From Stutzerimonas stutzeri (GTDB lineage Bacteria > Pseudomonadota > Gammaproteobacteria > Pseudomonadales > Pseudomonadaceae): a stretch of 64,000 nt of DNA. The stretch is from contig NZ_JAMOII010000007.1 of assembly GCF_024448985.1 (NCBI RefSeq), forward strand, positions 99,049 through 163,048. The letters run 5' to 3'. The first letter of the stretch is position 1. Every line of letters begins with the position of its first letter. Below are positions 1-9,486 of the stretch, one piece after another. The notes under the pieces are model-generated. The model was not told the DNA's origin. It saw nothing but the letters and a program-made list of their open reading frames with translations, and ran no database searches. Made by a program: the position numbers and the translations under genes.

Positions 1-1622
1 GATTGACGTTTTTTCTGTCGACCCGCATCGGCCAGAAGGAAGAGAACGTAGACAGCTACATGGTTTCCAACAACTCGGTGGGTTTCGGCATGTCTGCCGC
101 CAGCATGACCGCCACCTGGATCTGGGCCGCCTCGTTCTACGCCGCAGCAAGCGCGGGTTACAAGTACGGCCTCTCCGGTGCGCTGCATTACGGATTCTGG
201 GGCGCGCTGATGATTCTGTTCATCTACCCCTTCGGCAAGCGCTTCCGGCAGCTGGCGCCTAAGGCCCACACCCTCGGCGAGATCATGCAGGCGCGCCACG
301 GTCGCTCCAGCCAGATGATCCTTGCAGGCTCCAACATCCTCGGTAGCTGCATCAGCCTGACGGTCAACTTCACCGCCGCTGGCGCGCTGGTCGAAGTGCT
401 CTCGCCGCTGAGTTTCGTGCATGGCGTCCTGTTCGCCGGCCTTGGCGTGCTGTCCTACACGCTGTGGTCGGGCTTCCGTTCTTCGGTGCTGACCGACTTC
501 GGCCAGCTGGTGGCCATGATCCTCGCGGCGGTCATCATCATTCCGATGATCTTCTTTCAACTGGGCGGGCCGGAACTGTTCGAGGCAGGCATGCCGCGTC
601 TGGCGCCGGAACAAGCGAGTTTCTACTCGCCTATGGCGATCCTCGAGCAGGGCGCACCCTTCTTCGTCGCGGTGCTGGCCTATGCCATCGGCAATCAGAC
701 CATCGCCCAGCGCCTATTCGCCGTGCGCGAAGACCTGATCAAGCCAACCTTCCTCACCGCGACCGTCGGTTACGGCGCCATTGTCATCGGCCTCGGCATG
801 CTCGGCCTGCTAGCGCTGCTGGCCGGCATCGAGCCCATCGACGGTGATCTGAACAACCTGATCCCGCAGATGGCCTCCAACTACCTGCCACCGTTCATGA
901 TCGGGCTGCTGTTCATCATGGTGATCGGCTCGCTCTCGTCCACAGCCGACTCTGACCTCTCCGCCCTGTCGTCCATCGTCATGACAGACATTTACGGCAA
1001 GACGCTGGCCAAGAACAAACCCAACCCGACCGTGATGCTCTGGGTCGGACGCCTGACCATGATCGTCGCGACCATGGTCGGCGTCGCCTTCGCCAGCCTC
1101 AAGCTCGACATCCTCACCATGCTGATCTTCGTCGGTGCGCTCTGGGGCTCCATCGTCTTTCCGGTGATCGCCAGCCTGTTCTGGGATCGTGTTACCAACA
1201 AGGCCTTCACCAGCGCGGTGATCGCGGCCTTCGCCATGTTCATTGTCTGCCGCTTCGAACTGGTGCCGCTGGACGGCGTATTGGCGGTGTTCTTTGAACT
1301 CTGCGCCTCCGTCGGCGGCGGCGTGGTGATCGGCCTCATGACCTTCGGCTTCTTTGGTCGCCGAGCCGGCATCCTGCTCGGCGTAGTTGCAACGCTGGCG
1401 CTGGCGCCGTTCGCCGTGGGCTTCCTGCGTGATTACACGGTTTTGCTCAGCTCGTTGACCGCCTATGGGGTCAGCATGGTGGTTTGCGTGGCCATCAGCC
1501 TGCGCAACCGGGAACGCTTCGATTTCGACCGGATCGGCGAGCAGGTCATCGCTTTCCAGACCGTACAACCCGAACCCAAGACCAACGAGAAGGAGAACAT
1601 CCCATGTCCAGTATCGCTCTGA
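1..1622 (+). CDS. Sodium:solute symporter (SSS family), 5' truncated by window edge
   Basis: This is the C-terminal part, about 540 residues, of a polytopic SSS-family transporter, which couples Na+ to uptake of a small solute across the inner membrane. The reading frame is open at the left edge and the visible protein begins in a cytoplasmic loop after the first membrane helix, so the true start lies outside the window. The segment with NSVGFGMSAASMTATWIW and the many later hydrophobic helices are typical of the family. The substrate cannot be read from sequence. The next gene, a 43-residue membrane peptide, overlaps its 3' end by 19 bases and is probably translationally coupled. Confidence 0.85.
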   Translation, partial: LTFFLSTRIGQKEENVDSYMVSNNSVGFGMSAASMTATWIWAASFYAAASAGYKYGLSGALHYGFWGALMILFIYPFGKRFRQLAPKAHTLGEIMQARHGRSSQMILAGSNILGSCISLTVNFTAAGALVEVLSPLSFVHGVLFAGLGVLSYTLWSGFRSSVLTDFGQLVAMILAAVIIIPMIFFQLGGPELFEAGMPRLAPEQASFYSPMAILEQGAPFFVAVLAYAIGNQTIAQRLFAVREDLIKPTFLTATVGYGAIVIGLGMLGLLALLAGIEPIDGDLNNLIPQMASNYLPPFMIGLLFIMVIGSLSSTADSDLSALSSIVMTDIYGKTLAKNKPNPTVMLWVGRLTMIVATMVGVAFASLKLDILTMLIFVGALWGSIVFPVIASLFWDRVTNKAFTSAVIAAFAMFIVCRFELVPLDGVLAVFFELCASVGGGVVIGLMTFGFFGRRAGILLGVVATLALAPFAVGFLRDYTVLLSSLTAYGVSMVVCVAISLRNRERFDFDRIGEQVIAFQTVQPEPKTNEKENIPCPVSL

Positions 1623-1735
1623 CCGCCTATGTCCTCATCTGGCCCGCCCTGGCCACCCTTGTCCTCGGCCTGCTCTGCGCCGGCCTCCTACACGACATGC
1701 GCGAGGCCAAGCGCAAGGGAACGGATCTGGTCTGA
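1604..1735 (+). CDS. Putative transporter small subunit, 43 aa
   Basis: A 43-residue protein with one hydrophobic helix (about residues 5-27) and a short charged tail (HDMREAKRKG). An AAGGAG ribosome site at 1590-1595 lies inside the end of the symporter gene, and the ATG at 1604 overlaps that gene by 19 bases in another frame. Small proteins of this type are found directly behind SSS symporters in Pseudomonas and are annotated as putative transporter small subunits. The role (stability, assembly or gating of the large subunit) is inference from coupling. A longer reading with an earlier start at 1484 would put most of the extra protein inside the symporter and lacks a ribosome site. Confidence 0.75.
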   Translation: MSSIALTAYVLIWPALATLVLGLLCAGLLHDMREAKRKGTDLV

Positions 1736-1767
1736 TCACGCCCAGGTGGGACTCCCTACCATCAACG

Positions 1768-1953
1768 AAAAGGCCCGCAGTTACAGACCGTGTGAAAACG
1801 TAGCGAGCGAAGGTTAGGCGGGGCCGCCCAGGCAAGAACTAGGCGTCCCCACAAAAACAGGCGAGGAAGCGGACTGGGCTCGCATCCGAGCCTGTTTTTA
1901 ACGCGGCATAACCGAGCGCAGTAGTTTTCACACAGTCTGGTTACGCGGGCCTT
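1768..1953. repeat. Inverted-repeat intergenic element, family A copy 1
   Basis: A stretch of about 186 bases with imperfect terminal inverted repeats. The inner arms are 1784-1799 and 1924-1939 (15 of 16 positions pair, core GTGTGAAAAC), and the pairing continues outward through an AAAGGCCCGC-like block at both ends. The centre is nearly identical to the element at 56365-56583. It fills most of the 240-base gap between the small subunit and the dctP-like gene and could also act as a bidirectional terminator. No open frame within it is convincing. It resembles a non-autonomous mobile or REP-like element; no transposase is nearby. Confidence 0.75.
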
Positions 1954-1975
1954 TCTCATTGGGCGTCAGCGACTA

Positions 1976-3845
<1,870 letters not shown>

Positions 3846-3879
3846 GCTGCTTCCTTCTCGAATTGGTTTCGTAGGACGG

Positions 3880-5085
3880 TCACACCGCGCCCTGCTCATG
3901 CAGGCGCTGGATATCGCCGGCCGCATAGCCCAGCTCGGCGAGCAACGTGTCGGTGTGCTGGCCCAGCGCGGGAATCGGATCCATGCGCGGCTCAAAGGCG
4001 GTATTGCGACCAGGGGGCAGCAACGCGGGCAGCTTGCCGGACGGGCTGTCCACCTCGCTCCACCGCTGGCGGGCCTGAAGCTGCGGGTGCGCCCAGACGC
4101 CGGCCATGTCGTTGACGTGGGCGTTGGCGATCGGTGCGTTGTCCAGACGAGCGATCACCTCTTCGGCGGTTAGCCTGGAGAACGCCTCGACGATGATGGC
4201 GCGCAGCTCGGCACGGTTTTCCGAGCGTTTGAAATTCGCCGAGAAGCGCTCGTCCTGGGCCAGTTCCGGCTGCAGCAGGACCTTCTCGCAGAACAGCAGC
4301 CATTCGCGCTCGTTCTGCAGGCCGAGCATCACGGTGCCGCCGTCGCCGGTGGGGAACGGTCCGTAGGGGTAAATGGTGGCGTGGGCGGCGCCAGCGCGCG
4401 GCGGCGGTGTGGCACCCTGATAAGCGTAGTACAGCGGGTAGCCCATCCACTCGACGAGGCTTTCCAGCATGGAGACGTCCACGCGGCTGCCCTCGCCGGT
4501 CTTGTCGCGCAGCATCAACGCCGAGAGCACGCCGGTGTAGGCATACATACCGGCGGCGATGTCGGCGATGGAGCAACCGGCCTTGGCCATCTCGGTCTCA
4601 CCCGGCCCGCCGGTGACGGAGAGGAAGCCCCCCTCGGATTGGATCAGCAGGTCGTAGGCCTTCTTCTGTTCGTAGGGCCCTCCTTCGCCGTAGCCGGAAA
4701 TGTCGCAGACGATCAGGCGCGGGAAGCGTTCGTGCAGCGCCTCGAAGGACAACCCCATGCGCGCGGCGGCACCGGGCGCGAGGTTCTGCACCAGCACGTC
4801 GGCCTTGGCCAGTAACTGGTCCAGCACCTGCGAGGCGGCGTCCTGTTTGACGTCCAGGGTCAGGCTTTCCTTGGAACGGTTGGTCCAGACGAAATGTGAA
4901 GCCAGACCGTCGACGCGCTCGTCATAGCCCCGGGCAAAATCGCCAGAGCCGGGCCGCTCGACCTTGATCACGCGGGCACCGAGATCGGCCAGCTGGCGCG
5001 TACAGAACGGCGCGGCGATGGCATGTTCGAGGCTGACCACGGTGATGCCGTCGAGGGGCCGGGGTTTGGTGGTTATGTCGTTCAT
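3880..5085 (-). CDS. ict: Itaconate CoA-transferase, CaiB/BaiF family III
   Basis: A 401-residue family III CoA-transferase that activates itaconate to itaconyl-CoA using a CoA donor such as succinyl-CoA. The N terminus (PLDGITVVSLEHAIAAPFCTR, then DLGARVIKVERPGSGD) is diagnostic of the family, and Asp175 in SIADIAAGM aligns by eye with the catalytic aspartate of formyl-CoA transferase. ATG 5085 has an AGGAAA ribosome site; the ATG 15 bases upstream lacks one. Upstream lie 245 bases rich in repeats, so ict and ccl may have their own promoter. Function is taken from cluster content (ich, ccl, LysR regulator), matching the P. aeruginosa arrangement as I recall it. Confidence 0.83.
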   Translation of the reverse strand: MNDITTKPRPLDGITVVSLEHAIAAPFCTRQLADLGARVIKVERPGSGDFARGYDERVDGLASHFVWTNRSKESLTLDVKQDAASQVLDQLLAKADVLVQNLAPGAAARMGLSFEALHERFPRLIVCDISGYGEGGPYEQKKAYDLLIQSEGGFLSVTGGPGETEMAKAGCSIADIAAGMYAYTGVLSALMLRDKTGEGSRVDVSMLESLVEWMGYPLYYAYQGATPPPRAGAAHATIYPYGPFPTGDGGTVMLGLQNEREWLLFCEKVLLQPELAQDERFSANFKRSENRAELRAIIVEAFSRLTAEEVIARLDNAPIANAHVNDMAGVWAHPQLQARQRWSEVDSPSGKLPALLPPGRNTAFEPRMDPIPALGQHTDTLLAELGYAAGDIQRLHEQGAV

Positions 5086-5139
5086 TTCGTTTTCCTGCAA
5101 TTCGGTTCAGGCCAGACGGTGCGTTCGCGGGCCATGCTT

Positions 5140-5199
5140 GTAGGAGCGAGCTTGCTCGCGAACGCTTCGGCGATAATTCGCGACCAACGTCGCTCCTAC
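5140..5199. repeat. REPIN (paired REP sequences)
   Basis: A Pseudomonas-type REP (GTAGGAGCGAGCTTGCTCGC) starts at 5140 and a second copy of its end in inverted orientation (CGCTCCTAC) finishes at 5199. Two inverted REPs form the REPIN arrangement dispersed by RAYT-type proteins. No RAYT gene is in the window. Confidence 0.75.
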
Positions 5200-5230
5200 G
5201 GGTTGTTTCCCTTTTCGTCTTTCGCCGTCC

Positions 5231-5320
5231 TGGTGGGCTGAAGCGGAACGCCACCCGGCCCACCCTACGAGTTGCCTTCAGCACATTGATCCAGCCCGTA
5301 GGGTGGGCTTCAGCCCACCA
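5231..5320. repeat. Inverted repeat of the GTAGGGTGGGC type
   Basis: Contains the palindromic unit GTAGGGTGGGCTTCAGCCCA at 5298-5317 and a broken inverted copy (TGGTGGGCTGAAGC ... GGCCCACCCTAC) at 5231-5269. The same unit recurs at 7096-7140, 29584-29644 and 29759-29780. It lies between the MmgE/PrpD gene and ict and can fold into a strong hairpin in the operon transcript. Confidence 0.7.
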
Positions 5321-5330
5321 GCTATCGCAA

Positions 5331-6683
5331 TCAGCGGAAAACGTTCAGATCGTCGATCTCACGCAGCCGCCACACCTGCTCGATCAAGGCACCCGCCTCG
5401 TCCGCGCTACGCGCACGGGAGAACTCCACCAGGCGGCGGAACTTGTCCTCCAGCTCCGCGCGGCTCAGGGTATTGCCCGGATCGCCCTTGGGCTCGTCAA
5501 TGGCGCCGCGCAGGGTGCGACCGTTGGTGGTGGTCACCTCGACGCGGCCCAGCCAGCGCGCCGGATAGGCGCCATCCACCTCAGAATCGAGCGTCATCGA
5601 GACCTTCTCGCGGAACTGGCCGACACGCGGGTCGGTAAGGGCGTGGGTATGGAATTCGGTCAGCCCGGCCTTGCCATACAGAGCGATCAGGCCCAGCACC
5701 GTGCCCATGGAGAACTTGGCCTGGTGCACGGTCTGCGGAACGACCACGCGGCCCAGCACGTCGATGGCGCCCTGATGCACGTGGGTGGTGACGCTAGCGA
5801 TGTCATCGGCGCTGAGCCCTTCGCGCTGCATCAGGTCCAGTAGCGCATCGGCGGCCGGATGGGTATGGCGGCACGAGGCATGGAACTTGAACGAGGTTTC
5901 CGCCAGCGCCCAACGGCTGCCGAGGCGATCGGAGAGCGCACTCGGATTGGCGTCCTTCGACATCCCGGCGGCCATGCCCTGCTCGCCTTCGAGAATGTTC
6001 TGCGCGCCCGTCAATCCTTCAGCGGTCAGGTAGGCCGCAAGCAGACCATCGGCGGCAGCCTTGGCGGTGTGCAGCTGCTTGGAGTCGGCGGCATCACGGA
6101 GGAATTCCCACAAGCCAGCGGCCTGAGTGCCGGCACTGCCCAGCAGATTGGTGAACTGCTTCTGGTCGAAATCCATCAACTTGCCCACCGCCACCGCGGC
6201 AGCGAGGGTGCCGACGGTCGCGGTGGTGTGGAAAATGCGGTAGTGCGAACGGCCGAGGAATTCGCCGATGCGAATGCCCGCCTCGTAGCCAGCGACCGAG
6301 GCAACCAGCAGGTCGCGACCAGACTTGCCCAAGTCCTGCGCCGCTGCGAGTGCAGCCGGGAACACCACGGTGGCCGGGTGCAGTACCGAGCTGTTGTGCA
6401 GGTCGTCCTGCTCCACCAGGTGCGAGCTGGCGCCGTTCACCAGCGCGGCAAAATAGGCGGAGCTGCTGCTGCGATTGACGAAGATGTGCGATGTACCGGA
6501 CGCCGGACCCATTGTCTGCGCATAGCGCTCGAACAGAGGGATCGGGTGCGAACCGGCGCTGGCCAAAGCGGAGCCGAGCCAGTCGAGGAAAAGGTCTTCG
6601 GTGCGGGCAAGCACCGCATCGGGAATCTGCTCGTAGTGCAGCCCGGCGAGAAATTCGGTCAGCGCTTGGGTGTGCTGGCTCAT
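5331..6683 (-). CDS. MmgE/PrpD family protein
   Basis: A 450-residue member of the MmgE/PrpD family, whose known members include 2-methylcitrate dehydratase and cis-aconitate decarboxylase. Visible family blocks are LFLDWLGSALASAG, the glycine-rich AALVNGASSHLVEQDD, HPATVVFPAALAAAQ, GYEAGIRIG and FKFHASCRHTHPAADAL. Its ATG overlaps the stop of the upstream VOC gene by four bases, so the two are translationally coupled. It sits inside the itaconate cluster but is not needed for the three-step ict-ich-ccl route; a role on a related branched acid (methylsuccinate, a lactone of hydroxylated itaconate, or a decarboxylase acting on aconitate) is possible. The substrate is not readable from sequence. 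Confidence 0.85.
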   Translation of the reverse strand: MSQHTQALTEFLAGLHYEQIPDAVLARTEDLFLDWLGSALASAGSHPIPLFERYAQTMGPASGTSHIFVNRSSSSAYFAALVNGASSHLVEQDDLHNSSVLHPATVVFPAALAAAQDLGKSGRDLLVASVAGYEAGIRIGEFLGRSHYRIFHTTATVGTLAAAVAVGKLMDFDQKQFTNLLGSAGTQAAGLWEFLRDAADSKQLHTAKAAADGLLAAYLTAEGLTGAQNILEGEQGMAAGMSKDANPSALSDRLGSRWALAETSFKFHASCRHTHPAADALLDLMQREGLSADDIASVTTHVHQGAIDVLGRVVVPQTVHQAKFSMGTVLGLIALYGKAGLTEFHTHALTDPRVGQFREKVSMTLDSEVDGAYPARWLGRVEVTTTNGRTLRGAIDEPKGDPGNTLSRAELEDKFRRLVEFSRARSADEAGALIEQVWRLREIDDLNVFR

Positions 6684-7072
6684 GCGGTCGGCTCCAGTGA
6701 ATTGGATAGTTCGATCAGGTTCAGGTCAGGGTCGCGCAGATAGACGGAGCGGATCGGCCCGGTGGCGCCGGTACGCTGGACCGGGCCTTCGAGAATGGCG
6801 ACGCCTTGCCGCCCGAGGTGCGCGATGACTTCCTCCAGCGGCGTGGCGACGATGAAGCAGAGGTCCGCCGAACCCGGCATCGGGCGCTCGGCCTTGGGCT
6901 CGAATTCACGCCCGGCCTGGTGCAGGTTGATCTTCTGCCCACCAAACGCCAGCGCCTTGCGTCCTTCGCCGAAGGTCACCGCCTGCATGCCGAGCACGCG
7001 GCTGTAGAAATCCGTCGTGACGTCGAGGTCGGCAACGGTTAGCACCAAGTGGTCAAGGTGGTCGATGTGCAT
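6680..7072 (-). CDS. VOC (glyoxalase/bleomycin-resistance fold) protein
   Basis: A 130-residue vicinal-oxygen-chelate protein. The pattern HLDHLVLTVADLDVTTDFYSRVLGM at the N terminus and VYLRDPDLNLIELSN at the C terminus frame the two beta-alpha-beta modules; His8 and the late glutamate (LIEL) are the usual metal ligands. The start has a strong AAAGGAG ribosome site and its stop overlaps the MmgE/PrpD start by four bases. Tight coupling to that gene suggests both act on the same intermediate, but whether it is an isomerase, lyase or dioxygenase cannot be told. Confidence 0.8.
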   Translation of the reverse strand: MHIDHLDHLVLTVADLDVTTDFYSRVLGMQAVTFGEGRKALAFGGQKINLHQAGREFEPKAERPMPGSADLCFIVATPLEEVIAHLGRQGVAILEGPVQRTGATGPIRSVYLRDPDLNLIELSNSLEPTA

Positions 7073-7095
7073 GGCGTCTCTCCTTTCGCTCCTTT

Positions 7096-7140
7096 GGTGG
7101 GCTGAAGCCCACCCTACAGTCCAGCGGTAGGGTGGGCTGG
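7096..7140. repeat. GTAGGGTGGGC-type inverted repeat
   Basis: GGTGGGCTGAAGCCCACC with CTAC at 7096-7117 followed by the inverse GTAGGGTGGGCTGG at 7127-7140. It fills the short gap between the acyl-CoA dehydrogenase stop and the VOC gene start, inside the presumed operon. Confidence 0.7.
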
Positions 7141-7145
7141 GAGCG

Positions 7146-8309
7146 TTAAAAAGAGCGCGGCAGCTCGAGCAAGTGCTCGGCCACGTACGACAGGATCAGG
7201 TTGGTGGAGATCGGCGCCACCTGATACAGCCGGGTCTCGCGGAACTTGCGCTCGACGTCGTATTCGTTGGCGAAGCCGAAACCGCCGTGGGTCTGCAGGC
7301 AGGCGTTGGCCGCTTCCCAGCTCGCCTTGGCCGCCAGGTACTTGGCCATGTTGGCCGCGGCACCCGCGTTGCGGCCGGCGTCGTATTCCTCGCAGGCGCG
7401 CCAGCGCATGAGATCCGCCGCTTCCAGCTCGATGTGTGACTCGGCGATGGGAAACTGCACACCCTGGTTCTGCCCGATGGGCCGACCGAACACCACGCGG
7501 TCGCGGGCGTACTGGGCGGATTTTTCGGTGAACCAGCGACCGTCGCCGATGCACTCGGCGGCGATCAGCGTGCGCTCGGCGTTGAGGCCGTCGAGGATGT
7601 AGCGGAAGCCCTTGCCCTCTTCGCCGATCAGGCTGCTGGCCGGGATTTCCAGGTTGTCGAAGAACAGCTCGTTGGTCTCGTGGTTGACCATGTTGGCAAT
7701 CGGCTGCACGGTCAGGCCGTTGCCGATGGCTTCGCGCAGATCGACCAGGAAGATCGACATGCCGTCAGCCTTGCGCTGCACTTCGGCCAGCGGCGTGGTG
7801 CGCGCCAGCAGGATCATCAGGTCCGAATGCTGGATGCGCGAGATCCACACCTTCTGGCCATTGATGACGTACTTGTCGCCCTTTTTGACCGCGGTGGTCT
7901 TGATCTTGGTGGTGTCGGTACCGGTGGTCGGCTCGGTCACGCCCATGGACTGCAAACGCAGCTCGCCACTGGCCAGCTTCGGCAGGTAGTAGCGCTTCTG
8001 CTCCTCACTGCCGTTACGCAGCAAGGTGAACATGTTGTACATCTGGCCATGCACGGTGCCGGAGTTGCCGCCGCAACGGTTCACTTCTTCAAGGATGATC
8101 GAGGCTTCGGCCAGGCCCAGACCCGATCCGCCGTACTCTTCCGGGATCATCGCTGACAGCCAGCCGGCTTCGGTCAGCGCGGTGACGAAGGCTTCGGGGA
8201 AGCCTTTCTCTTCGTCGATCTTGCGCCAGTATTCGGCCGGGAACTCGGCGCAGAGGGCGCGCACGCCTTCGCGGATGGCGTTGTATTCGTCGTTCAGGTA
8301 CGGGTTCAT
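7146..8309 (-). CDS. Acyl-CoA dehydrogenase in the itaconate cluster
   Basis: A 387-residue FAD acyl-CoA dehydrogenase. The N-terminal helical domain is followed by the middle beta domain (QSMGVTEPTTGTDTT) and the C-terminal helical domain with RVVFGRPIGQNQGVQFPIA and QTHGGFGFANEYDVERKFRE, the region that carries the catalytic base in this family. ATG 8309 (MNPYLNDEYNAI) was chosen over the long upstream reading, which would run through repeat DNA. In this context a short branched acyl-CoA such as methylsuccinyl-CoA is a reasonable substrate, feeding mesaconyl- or itaconyl-CoA into the pathway; that is inference from neighbours. Confidence 0.87.
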   Translation of the reverse strand: MNPYLNDEYNAIREGVRALCAEFPAEYWRKIDEEKGFPEAFVTALTEAGWLSAMIPEEYGGSGLGLAEASIILEEVNRCGGNSGTVHGQMYNMFTLLRNGSEEQKRYYLPKLASGELRLQSMGVTEPTTGTDTTKIKTTAVKKGDKYVINGQKVWISRIQHSDLMILLARTTPLAEVQRKADGMSIFLVDLREAIGNGLTVQPIANMVNHETNELFFDNLEIPASSLIGEEGKGFRYILDGLNAERTLIAAECIGDGRWFTEKSAQYARDRVVFGRPIGQNQGVQFPIAESHIELEAADLMRWRACEEYDAGRNAGAAANMAKYLAAKASWEAANACLQTHGGFGFANEYDVERKFRETRLYQVAPISTNLILSYVAEHLLELPRSF

Positions 8310-8349
8310 GTTTCTGGTTCCTCGAATCTTCATGTACGGGTGCGGTTTT

Positions 8350-8528
8350 CCCCTCACCCCTACCCTCTCCCCTGAGGGGAGAGGGGGTTGGTCTGTGCTT
8401 GCTCTTCGGTTACGCAGCCCGGCGACTCTCTTCAAGGGAGGGCTCGAACTGCGTAGTCAAAGGGCTCAGCGGCGGTAGCAGCCCATCGATCTGTTCCCTC
8501 TCCCCAGGAGAGCGCTAGGGTGAGGGGC
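8350..8528. repeat. Inverted-repeat element with CCCTCACCC-type ends
   Basis: The 233-base gap between ich and the acyl-CoA dehydrogenase gene contains an element with ends reading CCCCTCACCCCTACCC at 8350-8365 and the inverse AGCGCTAGGGTGAGGGG at 8511-8527. It also holds the internal palindrome CTCTCCCCTGAGGGGAGAG at 8365-8383. This end type is a common dispersed intergenic repeat in pseudomonads. I see no gene in it. Confidence 0.65.
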
Positions 8529-8542
8529 CGACGCCACCCGCC

Positions 8543-9364
8543 TCACTCAAATTCCACTTCGGCTTTCTGCGCCAGTCCGTTGTGGTCCCCGGCCCAGAGT
8601 TCGGCCTTGCCCGGCGCGACGGTGCGACCGCCAACCTCGAATGGCTGCGGCGCGATCAGCGGGCGCAGGCCGCGATAGGCGAAGCGCCGGGGACGCATAT
8701 CGGGATTCGCGCGGCAGAAGGCGCGCAAATTGAGGGTGGCGATCAGCGGGCCGTGCACCACCAGCCCCGAATAGCCTTCGGTTTCGGTGACGTAAGGCCA
8801 GTCGTAGTGGATGCGGTGGCCGTTGAAGGTGACGGCGGAATAACGGAACAGCAGCGTCGGGGTCGGCGTTACCGCTTCGCGCCAGTCGCCGGCGACCATC
8901 GGTTCGCCGCTGACGGTTTTCGGCGGGCTGGGCTCGCGATAAACGATGTCCTGTTCTTCGCGGATGGCCAGGCGGTCGTCCTGCAGGTAATCGTGCTGCA
9001 CGGTGACGAACAGCAGCTCGCCGGTGCGGCCGTGCTTCTCCTCGATGTGCTTGATGGTCGAAACGCGAGTCGCCTCACCGCCGGCCCGCAAAGGCTCGAA
9101 GAATTCCACGCGGCCACCGGCCCACATGCGGTTGCGATTGTCAGCCGGCGGCAGGAAGCCTCCGCGCGCCGGATGGCCGTCTTCACCCAGCCCGCTTTCG
9201 GCGACCGCATCCTGAAAGAAGCACCACTGCCAGAGCGGCGGCAGCGGCTCGCCATGGGCCGGCGTCGGTTCGCCGAGCGTCGCCGCGATGCGCTTGAGCA
9301 TATTGCGGCTGAGCTGGTCATGGGTTTCTTCGGTGCGGCCAATCCAGGCTGATAGGTCGGTCAT
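8543..9364 (-). CDS. ich: Itaconyl-CoA hydratase, MaoC/HTD2-like
   Basis: A 273-residue FAS1-type dehydratase-domain (MaoC-like) protein. It hydrates itaconyl-CoA to (S)-citramalyl-CoA, the middle step between ict and ccl; the family also includes mesaconyl-C4-CoA hydratase. The N-terminal half forms one hotdog fold (residues ~10-150, RMWAGGRVEFFEPLRAG); the C-terminal half carries the hydratase pattern TFNGHRIHYDWPY followed by GLVVHGPLIATL. It is the first gene of the leftward cluster, 122 bases from the divergent LysR gene. A CA-type motif and a palindrome lie in that gap. Confidence 0.83.
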   Translation of the reverse strand: MTDLSAWIGRTEETHDQLSRNMLKRIAATLGEPTPAHGEPLPPLWQWCFFQDAVAESGLGEDGHPARGGFLPPADNRNRMWAGGRVEFFEPLRAGGEATRVSTIKHIEEKHGRTGELLFVTVQHDYLQDDRLAIREEQDIVYREPSPPKTVSGEPMVAGDWREAVTPTPTLLFRYSAVTFNGHRIHYDWPYVTETEGYSGLVVHGPLIATLNLRAFCRANPDMRPRRFAYRGLRPLIAPQPFEVGGRTVAPGKAELWAGDHNGLAQKAEVEFE

Positions 9365-9379
9365 CGCGAGCTTCCGGCT

Positions 9380-9387
9380 GTGTTGTT
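9380..9387 (-). promoter_or_regulatory. Near-consensus Hfq/Crc CA motif before ich
   Basis: The minus-strand leader of ich reads GCAAAACAACACAGCCGGAAG. AACAACAC matches the AANAANAA pattern at all but the last position and stands shortly before the GGAAG ribosome site. Weaker than the copy before the dctP-like gene. Confidence 0.3.
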
Positions 9388-9409
9388 TTGCCGCAGCATG
9401 CTCCGAAGC

Positions 9410-9465
9410 CGGCGTTCCGAGAATTTGTATTTACCGACACCGGCGTTCGGCTATCCTGAACGCCG
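9410..9465. promoter_or_regulatory. Candidate LysR-type operator between ich and its regulator
   Basis: A perfect palindrome CGGCGTTC-N9-GAACGCCG occupies 9441-9465, and a third copy of the half-site CGGCGTTC stands 31 bases to the left at 9410-9417. The array lies in the 122-base divergent gap and ends 21 bases before the regulator ATG. LysR regulators typically bind one strong palindrome and a second weaker site, so this fits a site for autoregulation and for induction of ich. Confidence 0.5.
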
Positions 9466-9486
9466 TTTCTCCCAGCGAGCGCCCTC

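Noticed and set aside
810-1568. Long minus-strand frame (252 aa) opposite the symporter
   Set aside because: Antisense shadow of a clearly conserved membrane protein; its His/Asp/Glu/Gly-rich composition is typical of reversed GC-rich code.
5086-8542. Repeated hairpins considered as a CRISPR array
   Set aside because: Units are palindromic REP-type sequences at irregular spacing with no unique regular spacers and no cas genes.
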